The notes: a model not told the origin generated them from the sequence alone. DNA of 64,000 nt from Pseudomonas sp. RIT-562 (GCF_026241895.1 NZ_JAPJIV010000013.1:104795-168794), one strand, 5' to 3'; positions 43,410 to 56,137 are shown, numbered from the stretch's first letter. Program-made: numbers and translations.

Positions 43410-45961
43410 TTGCCGTCTCCTGCAGTTCCGGCTTTGCGGGTGGCCTTCACCTGTGCGCGATGCATCACCTCCCGCTCGACCCGCTCGGTCAAACCCAGCG
43501 CATCCGTCAGGCCTTGCACCACGCTGCCATCCCCCACCTCGATCTGGTACCCGTGGTCTGCCGCCATTCTCGGGCGGTCGGCGGTGTGGCCTGGGTAGTG
43601 AAACGCCAGGCGTTGCGCTGCCGGATCGCGGCTGAAGGACGGGATGGCAACGCTGTCGGTTTTCGCGCCGAGCCAGTCGTGGTCACTGGCGTGCACCAGG
43701 ACTTTGTCCTGCGTACCCATCTCGATGCCGCCACCGATCTTGATGTAGCTGCCGTCATCGGCCACCAGGCGGATAGTCGACGCAGTAATCACCACTTCGC
43801 CTTCAGTGGCCGACAACTGCAGGTTCTTTTGTGCATTGAGCGCGATGTCATCTTCCTGGGCTTGGACGAGCACCTTGCCGCGGTTGGCGATGGCGCTGAT
43901 ACCGCCTTCCTGGGCAAAAGCGCTGATGCCTTTTCCCGCGTTGAGGTGCATGGTCGCGCCGCTGGTCAACTGCAGGTGATCCTGGGCTGTGGTGTCGTGA
44001 TTTTCGCCGGCGTAGTGCACTTGTGAACGAGGGGTGGCGCTGGTGATGCCCGCTTTGGCTGCCACGGCCAACACGGGATCGCCCGCGCTGGCGCTGTCGG
44101 GTGCAGGCCATTTAGCCATCGACTGACGTAATGCTTCGATGCCCTGGCTATCAATCTGCCGGCTGCCACGGGCGGCGGCGGTCTGGCCCAGCGACTGGAA
44201 CAACTCACCACACTCGGCCAGCAGCTTCAACAGTTCTTCGCGGTCCAGCTGCGCGCCCCGGGCATCGTGGCGCGCGTAGGTAGTCAACAACATGCCCTGT
44301 GCCGCTCGCAGGGCAATGGCGGCGTCGGTACGCAGCTCGGCCCCATTGCCACGGGCCTGGGCCCGCCCATCGGTTCTGGGAGTGGTGAGTCTGCCGAGGT
44401 TCAGCGCGGTGGCGTGGTGGGTCGTGCTCATGCGCACGCGCAACGCACCGGGGCTGTCGTCAAACAGCAGCTCATTGAAGCCGTTACCCTGGTGTTCCCG
44501 GCTCCGTATCCCCGACAACGTCCGATTACCCGGTAAACCTGCCGCGTTACTGAAGTGCGGGGGGCAATGATCGGCGTTGTACAGCACGGAGGTAACCAGC
44601 GGGCGATCAATGTCACCGCCCAAAAAGGTCACCAGCACTTCCTGGCCGATGCGCGGTAAAAACTGATGGCCAAACCCGCGACCGGCACTGGGCATGGCGA
44701 CCCGTAGCCACGTGGTGCATTGCACGGGGTCCTGGCGGCGTTGCCAATGGAAGCGCACCTGCACTCGTGCCTGCTCATCAGTGAAAACCTCTTCTCCTTC
44801 GGGACCGGTCACGATGGCGGTGAGCGGGCCGGCAATGGTCGGGCGAGGAATGGTGATCGGCGCGCGATAGGCGATCTTGTGGCGGATGCAGACGAAGTGG
44901 TTGCGGTACTGCGCCGGTTCCTGCGACAAGTAATTGTTGCTGCCACTGTGTTCGATTGCCAGCAACAGGAACTGTCGATCGGTTGGGCTATCACGGTCAT
45001 GAGCAAAATGCCCGTTCAGTTCAAAGGTTTGCCCGGGCAGCATCGCCCGACAGTTGCTGGCACCCTGAAACGTCTTGGCTTGCACTTCCAGGGCTTCAAG
45101 TCGATGCCGAATCAACGCCTCGCCACCCTCGGGCAGTGAGTGACTGTAATGACCGGGAAAATCGTAGATTTCGTAAGCTGGGACCTCACCCTGTTCATTC
45201 AGGCTTGGCATGCTGACCTGGAGTGGATTGCGCGGCTGCCGATAGTCAAAAGTCTGGAGGGTCATGCCGCCCGATTGCAGGACTCGGTTACTGCTCCATT
45301 GAGTAATCGAGTCGGCAGTCTCGGTGACGGAAGCACTGTGGTAACGGATCTGCGGTTGCTGCGCGAGCGGCGTCAGGTCCCGGGAATGGTCGGTGATGAC
45401 CAGCTGATGCCCGCTCTGCGAGTGATCGAAGTAAAAAAACCACCCCTCGCGCTCCATCAGGCGCAAGACGAAATCGAGGTCACTCTCGCGATATTGAGTG
45501 ATGTAGCTGTGGGGCTCGAGCGGGTGCTGCAGGCGAAACACAAAGTTGGGCAGCGCGCCATAAGCCGCAAAAACCTGGCGCATGACGTCTTCTATCGTCT
45601 GCTCTTGAAATATCCGCGAATCAAAACGTCGCGAGAGCATCCACAACCAGGGACTTAGTGTTGCTGAGTAATGCGCGAGCCCGCCGTCACTGCGTTGCAG
45701 GCTGAAACGACTGATGCAGCCGTGAATGTAGCGAGATCCACCGCTGGCCAGCTCAATGTCCACCAAAGCCGGCTGGCCGATGAGGGCCTTGAGCTGAAGA
45801 TGCGCATCCTGACTGATCAGCGCCAGTTCAAAGCTGAACAACGTGGACAACCCCTCATTGCCCGAATAACGCTCCAACAGTAACTCTTGCGCGCCGTCAG
45901 TAGCCGATGTGAATTTGATCAGACGGCGATTCTGCGGCGAAAATATTGTTGTAAGTTCCAT
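43406..45961 (-). CDS. vgrG: Type VI secretion spike protein VgrG
   Basis: An 851-residue spike protein from MELTTIFSPQNRR (CAT at 45959-45961, AGGAAAC 8 bases upstream). The gp27-like base covers about 1-380 (LLERYSGNEGLSTLFSFELA, REGWFFYFDHSQSGHQLVI). The gp5-like OB fold and needle follow (VQVRFHWQR, WLRVAMPSAGRGFGHQFLPR, IGQEVLVTFLGGDIDRPLV), then the DUF2345 region. A C-terminal extension after IRLVADDGSYIKIGGGIEMG (about 750-851) probably docks the Tle3 cargo. No core type VI genes lie in the window, so this is an orphan vgrG module that relies on an apparatus elsewhere. Confidence 0.93.
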   Translation of the reverse strand: MELTTIFSPQNRRLIKFTSATDGAQELLLERYSGNEGLSTLFSFELALISQDAHLQLKALIGQPALVDIELASGGSRYIHGCISRFSLQRSDGGLAHYSATLSPWLWMLSRRFDSRIFQEQTIEDVMRQVFAAYGALPNFVFRLQHPLEPHSYITQYRESDLDFVLRLMEREGWFFYFDHSQSGHQLVITDHSRDLTPLAQQPQIRYHSASVTETADSITQWSSNRVLQSGGMTLQTFDYRQPRNPLQVSMPSLNEQGEVPAYEIYDFPGHYSHSLPEGGEALIRHRLEALEVQAKTFQGASNCRAMLPGQTFELNGHFAHDRDSPTDRQFLLLAIEHSGSNNYLSQEPAQYRNHFVCIRHKIAYRAPITIPRPTIAGPLTAIVTGPEGEEVFTDEQARVQVRFHWQRRQDPVQCTTWLRVAMPSAGRGFGHQFLPRIGQEVLVTFLGGDIDRPLVTSVLYNADHCPPHFSNAAGLPGNRTLSGIRSREHQGNGFNELLFDDSPGALRVRMSTTHHATALNLGRLTTPRTDGRAQARGNGAELRTDAAIALRAAQGMLLTTYARHDARGAQLDREELLKLLAECGELFQSLGQTAAARGSRQIDSQGIEALRQSMAKWPAPDSASAGDPVLAVAAKAGITSATPRSQVHYAGENHDTTAQDHLQLTSGATMHLNAGKGISAFAQEGGISAIANRGKVLVQAQEDDIALNAQKNLQLSATEGEVVITASTIRLVADDGSYIKIGGGIEMGTQDKVLVHASDHDWLGAKTDSVAIPSFSRDPAAQRLAFHYPGHTADRPRMAADHGYQIEVGDGSVVQGLTDALGLTERVEREVMHRAQVKATRKAGTAGDGK

Positions 45962-46110
45962 TAGCAAGTTTCCTGCGGCCTGGGCTTTGGGTGCTTGATT
46001 TGTTGTATTTGCTTGGAAACACAAGCACGCAAATTAAGACGCCAGGCGAAACAGGATGTATGTAGGACGCTTCCTTTTTTACAGTAGAGAAATGGAATTA
46101 ATGCTAATAC

Positions 46111-46398
46111 TCAATCGATGCGAGCAAAACGCTCGATCTGAGGCTGCTCGCGATGTTCGGCCTGCCATAAGTCGTAGCTGGTCTGCATCGATAGCCAGGT
46201 GTGAGCCTTGCTGATACCGGCACGTTCCAAGCGCACAGCCAGATCGGGGCTGATCGGCGCATGACCGTGCAGTATTCTGGAAAACGTTTCCCGGGCATAC
46301 CCGAGCCGTCGAGCCATTTCAGTGATGGTGATTCCCAAGCCGGGAACCACGTCCTCAAGCAAAATTTCCCCAGGATGAGGAGGATTGTGCATACCCAT
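46111..46398 (-). CDS. higA: HigA-family antitoxin (orphan)
   Basis: A 95-residue XRE-type DNA-binding protein: NPPHPGEILLEDVVPGLGIT, MARRLGYARETFSRILHG and ISPDLAVRLERAGISKAHTW are diagnostic of HigA antitoxins. GAGG about 8 bases before the ATG supports this start. The toxin gene higB normally lies immediately upstream, but only a short stretch that reads IVSDYH-stop is found there (see findings), so the antitoxin appears to lack its partner. It is transcribed towards vgrG; a regulatory link is possible but not shown. Confidence 0.8.
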   Translation of the reverse strand: MGMHNPPHPGEILLEDVVPGLGITITEMARRLGYARETFSRILHGHAPISPDLAVRLERAGISKAHTWLSMQTSYDLWQAEHREQPQIERFARID

Positions 46399-46622
46399 TC
46401 AGGTGCCTCTGCTCAGTGGTAGTCGCTAACGATCATGGGACGGGCGCGACGTAATACATCACGCACTGCAATGGCGGAGTGAAGGATTTTTGTTCGAGAT
46501 TCATGGCGTCACTCTCTTAGGTAGTCAAACCAAAGAAACTAGAGACACGGGTTCCGAGCGACAACCCTAAAAACCTGTAGGACCCCTCCTAAGCACACGT
46601 CAGTCGCGAGATCACAGGCAAC

Positions 46623-46660
46623 AAAAAACCCGCCGACCAAACTGGCCCAGCGGGTTTTTT
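46623..46660. terminator. Bidirectional intrinsic terminator
   Basis: AAAAAACCCGC (46623-46633) and GCGGGTTTTTT (46650-46660) form an 11-base stem with a 16-base loop. Read on the minus strand it ends transcription coming from the purL/NIF3-like side. Confidence 0.88.
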
Positions 46661-46677
46661 GTCTTAGCAGACAGAGA

Positions 46678-46989
46678 TCAATAATCCTCCAGCCGCCACA
46701 CCTCGTATGCAGGTGTCTCATACGGGTGACTGAGTTTCAGCGCGGCCACCACGGCCACGATCAGCTCATCCGCCACGACCAGCTCGACCTTCCATTCCTC
46801 GACCTGCTCGACCTGGCCAACTTCGCCAATGAACGGCTGACTGCCGTCCAGCGGGCGGAACTGGCCCTGGCCGAGGACTTGCCACGAACAGTGGTCATAG
46901 GCGCCTATTCGACCGCCACCGGCAGCGAACACCGCACTCTTGACCCCATCGACGTGACTGGCCGGAACGAAAAAGGCGAGCTTGAGCAT
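46678..46989 (-). CDS. NIF3/YqfO-like small protein
   Basis: A 103-residue protein from MLKLAFFVPASHVDGVK (CAT at 46987-46989). It matches the single-domain YqfO/CutA-like insert found in NIF3 proteins: VKSAVFAAGGGRIGAYDHCSWQVLGQGQ, then VELVVADE and AALKLSHPYETPAYEV. The HPYETP motif is highly conserved. Function is unknown; the fold resembles PII/CutA signalling proteins. It follows purL by 5 bases and shares its terminator, so it is cotranscribed with purL. Confidence 0.85.
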   Translation of the reverse strand: MLKLAFFVPASHVDGVKSAVFAAGGGRIGAYDHCSWQVLGQGQFRPLDGSQPFIGEVGQVEQVEEWKVELVVADELIVAVVAALKLSHPYETPAYEVWRLEDY

Positions 46990-46994
46990 CAGGC

Positions 46995-50891
<3,897 letters not shown>

Positions 50892-51153
50892 CTTCGGGAC
50901 AGCCTCGGGAAGGGGTGTGCTTTGAGGCCGTGCATTCTAGCCTAAACCGCCCGCGACAGCACCCGAAACGGTATGCACGGGCGTACCCGAACGTCGGGCC
51001 GGGGATTCGGGGCAGGAACGGGAGGCCTGCGGCGGATATTTTTTCCATCGAGAAGTGTCGTAAAGGCCCGTTCCTGCGGGTTTTGTGGGGATTTTTACTG
51101 CTCTAGCAGACTGGCCCTGTGCTGTCGAGATATGGCGCTCGTGGTCCTTTGCG

Positions 51154-51168
51154 TATACTGCGCAGATG
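51154..51168 (+). promoter_or_regulatory. Possible -10 element abutting the mltF start (leaderless mRNA candidate)
   Basis: TATACT at 51154-51159 is a good -10 hexamer whose predicted transcription start falls at about 51166, the A of the mltF ATG. No ribosome-binding site precedes this ATG, which fits a leaderless message. A convincing -35 is not visible. Confidence 0.35.
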
Positions 51169-52626
51169 TTTTCCCCAACGGCTTTGCGTCCGCGGTACGC
51201 CAAATGGCTGATCGCAACCGGACTCTTCCTGATGCTCGGTGGTTGTGTTGATAAACCCAACACACTCGAGCGAGTAAAGGAGGATGGCGTGCTGCGGGTG
51301 GTTACCCGAAACAGCCCCGCCACCTACTTTCAGGATCGCAGCGGTGAAACCGGCTTTGAATATGAGCTGGTGAAGCGTTTCGCCGACGATCTGGGGGTCG
51401 AGCTGAAAATCGAGACCGCCGACAACCTGGACGACCTTTTCAATCAGGTGGGCAAGCCCAACGGCCCTGTGCTGGCTGCTGCCGGACTGGTCAGCAGCGA
51501 GCAACGCAAAACGCAGGTACGGTTTTCCCACTCCTACCTGGAAGTCACCCCGCAAGTCATCTATCGCAATGGCCAGTCACGGCCGACCGACGCGGGAGAC
51601 CTGGTTGGCAAGAAAATCATGGTGCTCAAGGGCAGCACCCATGCCGAGCAGCTGGCAGAGCTGAAAAAGAAATTTCCGCGCATCGAGTACGAAGAGTCCG
51701 ACGCGGTTGAAGTCGTAGACCTGTTGCGCATGGTCGACGAAGGCCAGATCGACCTGACCCTGGTCGACTCAAACGAAGTGGCGATGAACCAGGTCTACTT
51801 TCCCAACGTGCGGGTTGCCTTTGACCTCGGTGATGCCAGCAACCAGAGCTGGGCCGTGGCGGCAGGCGAAGACAACAGCCTGCTCAACGAGATCAACGAC
51901 TACCTCGACAAGGTCAAGAAGAACGGCACCCTGCAGCGATTGAAGGACCGCTACTACGGCCACGTCGATGTGCTCGGCTACATGGGCGCCACCACCTTCG
52001 CCCAGCATCTGCAGCAACGCCTGCCCAAGTACGAACAGCACTTCAAGAATTACGCCAAGAAAGAAAAGGTCGACTGGCGCCTGCTGGCGGCAGTGGGTTA
52101 CCAGGAATCCCTCTGGCAAGCAGCCGTGACGTCCAAGACCGGCGTGCGTGGCCTGATGATGCTGACGCAGAACACTGCGCAGGCGATGGGCGTCTCCAAT
52201 CGCCTGGACCCCAAGCAAAGCATCATGGGCGGCGCCAAGTACCTGGCCTATATGAAGGATCAGTTGGACGATTCGATCAAGGAGCCCGACCGCACCTGGT
52301 TTGCCCTTGCGGCCTATAACGTCGGCAGCGGTCACCTGGATGACGCGCGCAAACTGACCGCCAAGGAAGGGCTGAACCCGAACAAGTGGCTGGATGTGAA
52401 GAAGATCCTGCCGCGCCTGTCGCAGAAACAGTGGTACAGCAAGACCCGCTATGGTTATGCGCGAGGCGGTGAACCGGTGCATTTTGTCGCCAACATCCGC
52501 CGCTACTATGACATCCTGACCTGGGTGACCCAGCCGCAGCTTGAAGGCGACCAGGTGGCTGAAGGCAATCTGCATGTGCCGGGGATCGACAAGTCCAAGC
52601 CGAACCAGGAAACCCCGCAGCTTTAG
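51166..52626 (+). CDS. mltF: Membrane-bound lytic murein transglycosylase F
   Basis: A 486-residue lipoprotein starting at MFSPTALRPRY. The lipobox is LGGC with Cys27. An ABC-type solute-binding domain (about 40-265, with VVTRNSPATYFQD and GQIDLTLVDSNEVAM) acts as a regulatory module, followed by the lytic transglycosylase domain with the catalytic Glu314 in AAVGYQESLWQAAV and the conserved MMLTQNTA and AAYNVGSGHLDDA. It cleaves peptidoglycan glycan strands at the outer membrane. It is divergent from purL, an arrangement usual in Pseudomonas. Confidence 0.95.
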   Translation: MFSPTALRPRYAKWLIATGLFLMLGGCVDKPNTLERVKEDGVLRVVTRNSPATYFQDRSGETGFEYELVKRFADDLGVELKIETADNLDDLFNQVGKPNGPVLAAAGLVSSEQRKTQVRFSHSYLEVTPQVIYRNGQSRPTDAGDLVGKKIMVLKGSTHAEQLAELKKKFPRIEYEESDAVEVVDLLRMVDEGQIDLTLVDSNEVAMNQVYFPNVRVAFDLGDASNQSWAVAAGEDNSLLNEINDYLDKVKKNGTLQRLKDRYYGHVDVLGYMGATTFAQHLQQRLPKYEQHFKNYAKKEKVDWRLLAAVGYQESLWQAAVTSKTGVRGLMMLTQNTAQAMGVSNRLDPKQSIMGGAKYLAYMKDQLDDSIKEPDRTWFALAAYNVGSGHLDDARKLTAKEGLNPNKWLDVKKILPRLSQKQWYSKTRYGYARGGEPVHFVANIRRYYDILTWVTQPQLEGDQVAEGNLHVPGIDKSKPNQETPQL

Positions 52627-52644
52627 GTTTCTGCCCCCTTTAAA

Positions 52645-52720
52645 GACGCCATCGCGGGCAAGCCTTGCTCCCACAAGTCAGTGTCTACCTGTGGGAGCAA
52701 GGCTTGCCCGCGATGGCAGC
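52645..52720. repeat. REP inverted pair
   Basis: GACGCCATCGCGGGCAAGCC continuing TTGCTCCCAC is inversely repeated as TGTGGGAGCAAGGCTTGCCC followed by GCGATGGC. It lies between convergent mltF and pdxJ. Confidence 0.88.
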
Positions 52721-52729
52721 GCCTCGGTT

Positions 52730-53476
52730 TCAGCCCTTCAACGCAGCAGCCAGAATCAGCGCCTTCATCTCGGAGACAGCCGACTTGAACCCCACAAACA
52801 ACGCATGCGCCACCAGCGCATGGCCGATGTTCAGTTCATTGATGCCCTTGATCGCCGCCACCGCCTCCACGTTGTGGTAGTGCAGACCGTGGCCGGCATT
52901 GACGATCAGCCCCTGGGCCAGGCCAAACGCCACACCATCGGCTACCCGCTTGAGCTCTTCCGCCACGTCGGCGGGAGTTTCTGCATCGGCATAACGCCCC
53001 GTGTGCAGCTCGATCGCCGGCGCTCCCACTCGACGGGAGGCCTCAATCTGGCGCTCGTCTGCATCGATGAACAATGACACTTCGCAGCCGATTTTCGCCA
53101 GGCGCTCCACCGCAGCCTTGATCCGTGCCTCCTGCCCCGCCACATCCAGGCCGCCCTCGGTGGTCAGTTCCTGGCGGGTTTCCGGCACCAGGCAAATATG
53201 CGCAGGGCGAATGCGCTCGGCGAACACCATCATCTCTTCGGTCACACCCATCTCGAAGTTCATGCGGGTCTGCAGCACATCCTTGAGCAGCAGCACGTCG
53301 CGCTCCTGGATGTGGCGACGGTCTTCACGCAGGTGCACGGTGATGCCGTCAGCGCCTGCCTCTTCCGCGTCCAGTGCGGCCTTGACCGGATCCGGATAAC
53401 GCGTGCCCCGAGCCTGGCGCAGGGTGGCTACGTGGTCGATGTTCACGCCGAGAAGAATGCGATTGCTGGTGGTCAC
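52730..53476 (-). CDS. pdxJ: Pyridoxine 5'-phosphate synthase
   Basis: A 248-residue TIM-barrel enzyme of standard length that condenses deoxyxylulose 5-phosphate with 3-amino-1-hydroxyacetone phosphate to make pyridoxine 5'-phosphate. Conserved blocks: LGVNIDHVATLRQARGTRYP, GADGITVHLREDRRHIQ, CLVPETRQELTTEGGLDV and the C-terminal NAGHGLHYHNVEAV and ELNIGHALVAHALFVG. It is the last gene of the lepA-lepB-rnc-era-recO-pdxJ series. Confidence 0.96.
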   Translation of the reverse strand: MTTSNRILLGVNIDHVATLRQARGTRYPDPVKAALDAEEAGADGITVHLREDRRHIQERDVLLLKDVLQTRMNFEMGVTEEMMVFAERIRPAHICLVPETRQELTTEGGLDVAGQEARIKAAVERLAKIGCEVSLFIDADERQIEASRRVGAPAIELHTGRYADAETPADVAEELKRVADGVAFGLAQGLIVNAGHGLHYHNVEAVAAIKGINELNIGHALVAHALFVGFKSAVSEMKALILAAALKG

Positions 53477-53525
53477 GGAAGCGCTCCTGAAGAGGGAAAA
53501 GTTCGGTGCACAGCATACGGGGTGA

Positions 53526-54209
53526 TCAGGGCTTGCGAAATAGCTCGCGACTGACCAGGGGCCGACCGCCCAAATGAACCGCCAATGCCTGGCGCATCAG
53601 GCGCTTGGCGGCGGACAGCGCTCCAGGTGCCGACCAGTCGGCGTCGGCCATGGCCAGCAGTTCGGTCCCGTTGAACAGGCCAGGCTGCAGTAGATAGACC
53701 CGCTCCAGCCCCGCGTCCACCTGCAGGCGGTAGAGCCCGTCGGCCGCCACCGGCTCGCCGTGGATATCGCTGTTCAGCGCAAAGCCGTAGCCCAGATCAT
53801 CCAGCAAGCGCCACTCGAAGGAGCGCAGCAATGGCTCCAGCGGACGACCTTCGGCCAGCGCCAGCAAGGTTGCTGCGTAGTGATCGAACACTCCAGGCAA
53901 GGGGTCTTCGGCGGGAAGCAGGCGAATCAGCAATTCATTGAGGTAGAGGCCACTGAACAGCGCCTCGCCGTTGAGCCAGGTGGAAACCCCCGAAGCTTCC
54001 ATGCGTCCGACGTTCTTCAGCTCGCCCCGCCCGCGAAACTCAACTTCCAGCGGCACAAACGGCCTGGCCAAGGTCCCAGCCTTGCCCCGCGCACTGCGCA
54101 ACACTGCCCGTAGCCGACCTTGCGGCGTGAGGAAGTCCACCAACGCGCTGCTTTCGCGGTAGGCGCGGGAGTGGAGCACGAAGGCGGGTTGGAGGATGGG
54201 CTGGGACAT
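53526..54209 (-). CDS. recO: DNA repair protein RecO
   Basis: A 227-residue protein with the N-terminal OB fold (AFVLHSRAYRESSALVDFLT, GRLRAVLRSARGKAGTLARP, LEVEFRGRGELKNVGRME) and a helical C-terminal domain (LNELLIRLLPAEDPLPGVFD, SFEWRLLDDLGYG). It lacks the zinc-finger cysteines, as is usual in gammaproteobacteria. RecO loads RecA onto SSB-coated DNA with RecR. It lies between era (with a REP in the gap) and pdxJ. Confidence 0.94.
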   Translation of the reverse strand: MSQPILQPAFVLHSRAYRESSALVDFLTPQGRLRAVLRSARGKAGTLARPFVPLEVEFRGRGELKNVGRMEASGVSTWLNGEALFSGLYLNELLIRLLPAEDPLPGVFDHYAATLLALAEGRPLEPLLRSFEWRLLDDLGYGFALNSDIHGEPVAADGLYRLQVDAGLERVYLLQPGLFNGTELLAMADADWSAPGALSAAKRLMRQALAVHLGGRPLVSRELFRKP

Positions 54210-54257
54210 GAAGTACTCAATGACGGAACGCTGTTTTACAAACGACCCAAAACCAAA

Positions 54258-54347
54258 TGTGGGAGCGGGCTTGCTCGCGAAAGTGGTGTAACAGTCAACA
54301 TCAAGGCTGAATGTTACATCCTATTCGCGAGCAAGCCCGCTCCCACA
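54258..54347. repeat. REPIN inside the era-recO operon
   Basis: TGTGGGAGCGGGCTTGCTCG and its inverse, with an extended symmetric interior (GGTGTAACAGTCAAC / GTTACATCC-like), occupy most of the 166-base gap between era and recO on the same strand. It could lower expression of recO-pdxJ from the upstream promoter. Confidence 0.88.
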
Positions 54348-54375
54348 GGGGTCCACCGATGTATCTGGAACCGGG

Positions 54376-55278
54376 TTAGAGGTCGCCGTAACCCAGCGAA
54401 CGCAGCGCGCGCTCGTCATCGGACCAGCCACCTTTCACTTTCACCCAGAGATTGAGCATGATCTTGGAGTCGAACAGCAGCTCCATGTCCTTGCGCGCCT
54501 CGGTGCCGATACGCTTGATGCGCTCGCCCTTGTCGCCAATGATGATTTTCTTCTGGCCGTCACGCTCGACGAGGATCAAGGCATGGATGTGCAGGGTCTT
54601 GCCCTGCTGCTTGAACTCTTCGATTTCGACGGTGATCTGGTACGGCAGCTCTGCACCCATCTGGCGCATGATCTTTTCGCGTACCAGTTCGGCGGCGAGG
54701 AAGCGGCTGCTGCGGTCGGTGATCTGGTCTTCCGGAAAGAAGTGATCGTTTTCCGGCAGGTAACCGGCAATCACCCGCTCCAGCGCTTCGAGGTTGTGCC
54801 CGTGCTGGGCCGAGATCGGCATGATCTGCGCGTTCGGCAGCTGCTCCTGCAACCAGCTCAGGTGCGGCATCAGCTCGGCTTTGTCTTCGATGCGATCAGT
54901 CTTGTTCAGCGCCACGATCAGCGGGCCGGTGACGTACTGCACGCGCTCCAGAACCATCTGGTCTTCATCGGTCCACTTGGTGCGGTCGACCACGAAGATC
55001 ACCACGTCGACGTCTTTCAACGCAGCCGAAGCAGTCTTGTTCATGTAGCGGTTCAAGGCTTTCTCGCCACCCTTGTGCATACCCGGGGTGTCGACGTAGA
55101 TCGCCTGCACGGCGCCTTCGGTCTTGATGCCCAGCATGTTGTGACGGGTGGTTTGCGGCTTGCGCGAAGTGATCGCGAGCTTCTGCCCGAGAATGTGGTT
55201 CAGCAGCGTGGACTTGCCCACGTTGGGACGGCCGACGATGGCAACATAGCCACAGCGTGTTGCGGTTGAATCAGTCAT
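54376..55278 (-). CDS. era: GTPase Era
   Basis: A 300-residue GTPase from MTDSTATRCGY; the ATG six bases further upstream is too close to the GGAG site. G motifs: GRPNVGKST (G1), VDTPG (G3), NKTD (G4). The C-terminal KH domain ends in KKIIIGDKGERIKRIGTEAR. It assists 16S rRNA maturation and 30S assembly. It overlaps the rnc stop by 8 bases, the usual rnc-era coupling. Confidence 0.96.
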   Translation of the reverse strand: MTDSTATRCGYVAIVGRPNVGKSTLLNHILGQKLAITSRKPQTTRHNMLGIKTEGAVQAIYVDTPGMHKGGEKALNRYMNKTASAALKDVDVVIFVVDRTKWTDEDQMVLERVQYVTGPLIVALNKTDRIEDKAELMPHLSWLQEQLPNAQIMPISAQHGHNLEALERVIAGYLPENDHFFPEDQITDRSSRFLAAELVREKIMRQMGAELPYQITVEIEEFKQQGKTLHIHALILVERDGQKKIIIGDKGERIKRIGTEARKDMELLFDSKIMLNLWVKVKGGWSDDERALRSLGYGDL

Positions 55279-55960
55279 TGCCATTCTCCACACCCAGGGC
55301 AATCAGTGCTGCGGCGGCCGCTACCTGTTCGGCAATACGGCGACTCACACCCTGACCTCGGCTTTTTTCATTCAGTAAGGTGATTTCACATTCGACGAAG
55401 AACGTCCGGCAATGCGGCTCACCCTGGATATCCACCACTTCGTAACGCGGCAGCTCACACCCACGCGATTGCAGGAATTCCTGCAGGCGGGTTTTTGGAT
55501 CTTTGTTGGTATCGACCAACGTCAGGCCTTCGAACTCACCGGCCAGCCAGGCCAGCACGCGCTCGCGCGCCATGTCCATGCCAGCATCCAGGTAAATAGC
55601 ACCGATGAGCGCTTCAAGGGCATCGGCCAGAATCGACTCGCGACGAAAGCCGCCGCTCTTCAACTCACCGGAGCCCAGGCGCAGGTACTCACCCAGGTCA
55701 AAACCGCGGGCCAGTACTGCCAGGGTCTCACCTTTCACCAGGCGTGCGCGCAAACGCGACAACTGGCCTTCGCGAGCCAACGGGAAACGATCGAACAGCG
55801 CCTCGCCCGCCACGAAGTTGAGGATGGCATCACCGAGGAATTCCAGGCGCTCGTTGTTGCGCCCGGCAAAGCTGCGGTGAGTCAGGGCCAGGACCATCAG
55901 TTCCTGGTCCTTGAAGGTGTAGCCGAGCTGACGCTCTAGACGGCTTAAGGAAACGCTCAC
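55271..55960 (-). CDS. rnc: Ribonuclease III
   Basis: A 229-residue double-strand-specific endonuclease with a GTG start (CAC at 55958-55960, VSVSLSRLERQLGY), giving the normal Pseudomonas length. The catalytic signature is NNERLEFLGDAILNFV and the second metal site ILADALEALIGAIYLDAG. The C-terminal dsRNA-binding domain has DPKTRLQEFLQSRG and AEQVAAAAALIAL. It processes rRNA precursors and structured mRNAs. Two small hairpins lie in the 184-base gap before it. Confidence 0.96.
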   Translation of the reverse strand: MSVSLSRLERQLGYTFKDQELMVLALTHRSFAGRNNERLEFLGDAILNFVAGEALFDRFPLAREGQLSRLRARLVKGETLAVLARGFDLGEYLRLGSGELKSGGFRRESILADALEALIGAIYLDAGMDMARERVLAWLAGEFEGLTLVDTNKDPKTRLQEFLQSRGCELPRYEVVDIQGEPHCRTFFVECEITLLNEKSRGQGVSRRIAEQVAAAAALIALGVENGND

Positions 55961-56080
55961 GGTGTACCCACGCTGAGTTCGTGGCTGGATTCCACCGCCA
56001 GCGCCGGGGTGCGGCGCAGGCTTGGGACAATTAACGCTGTGTTCAAAAATTACGTCCTGAATATCATTGTTTTCATGCCT

Positions 56081-56137
56081 CTGGAGCCGATTGTAGCGGC
56101 TCCAGAAATGCATTCGGCGCTGTGTTCAACAGCGCCG
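56081..56137 (-). promoter_or_regulatory. Two adjacent hairpins in the rnc 5' region
   Basis: CTGGAGCCG / CGGCTCCAG (56081-56089 with 56097-56105) and CGGCGCTGT / ACAGCGCCG (56115-56123 with 56129-56137) are perfect 9-base stems in the lepB-rnc gap. Neither has a T run on the minus strand. They may be processing or stabilising structures in the lepB-rnc transcript. Confidence 0.5.
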
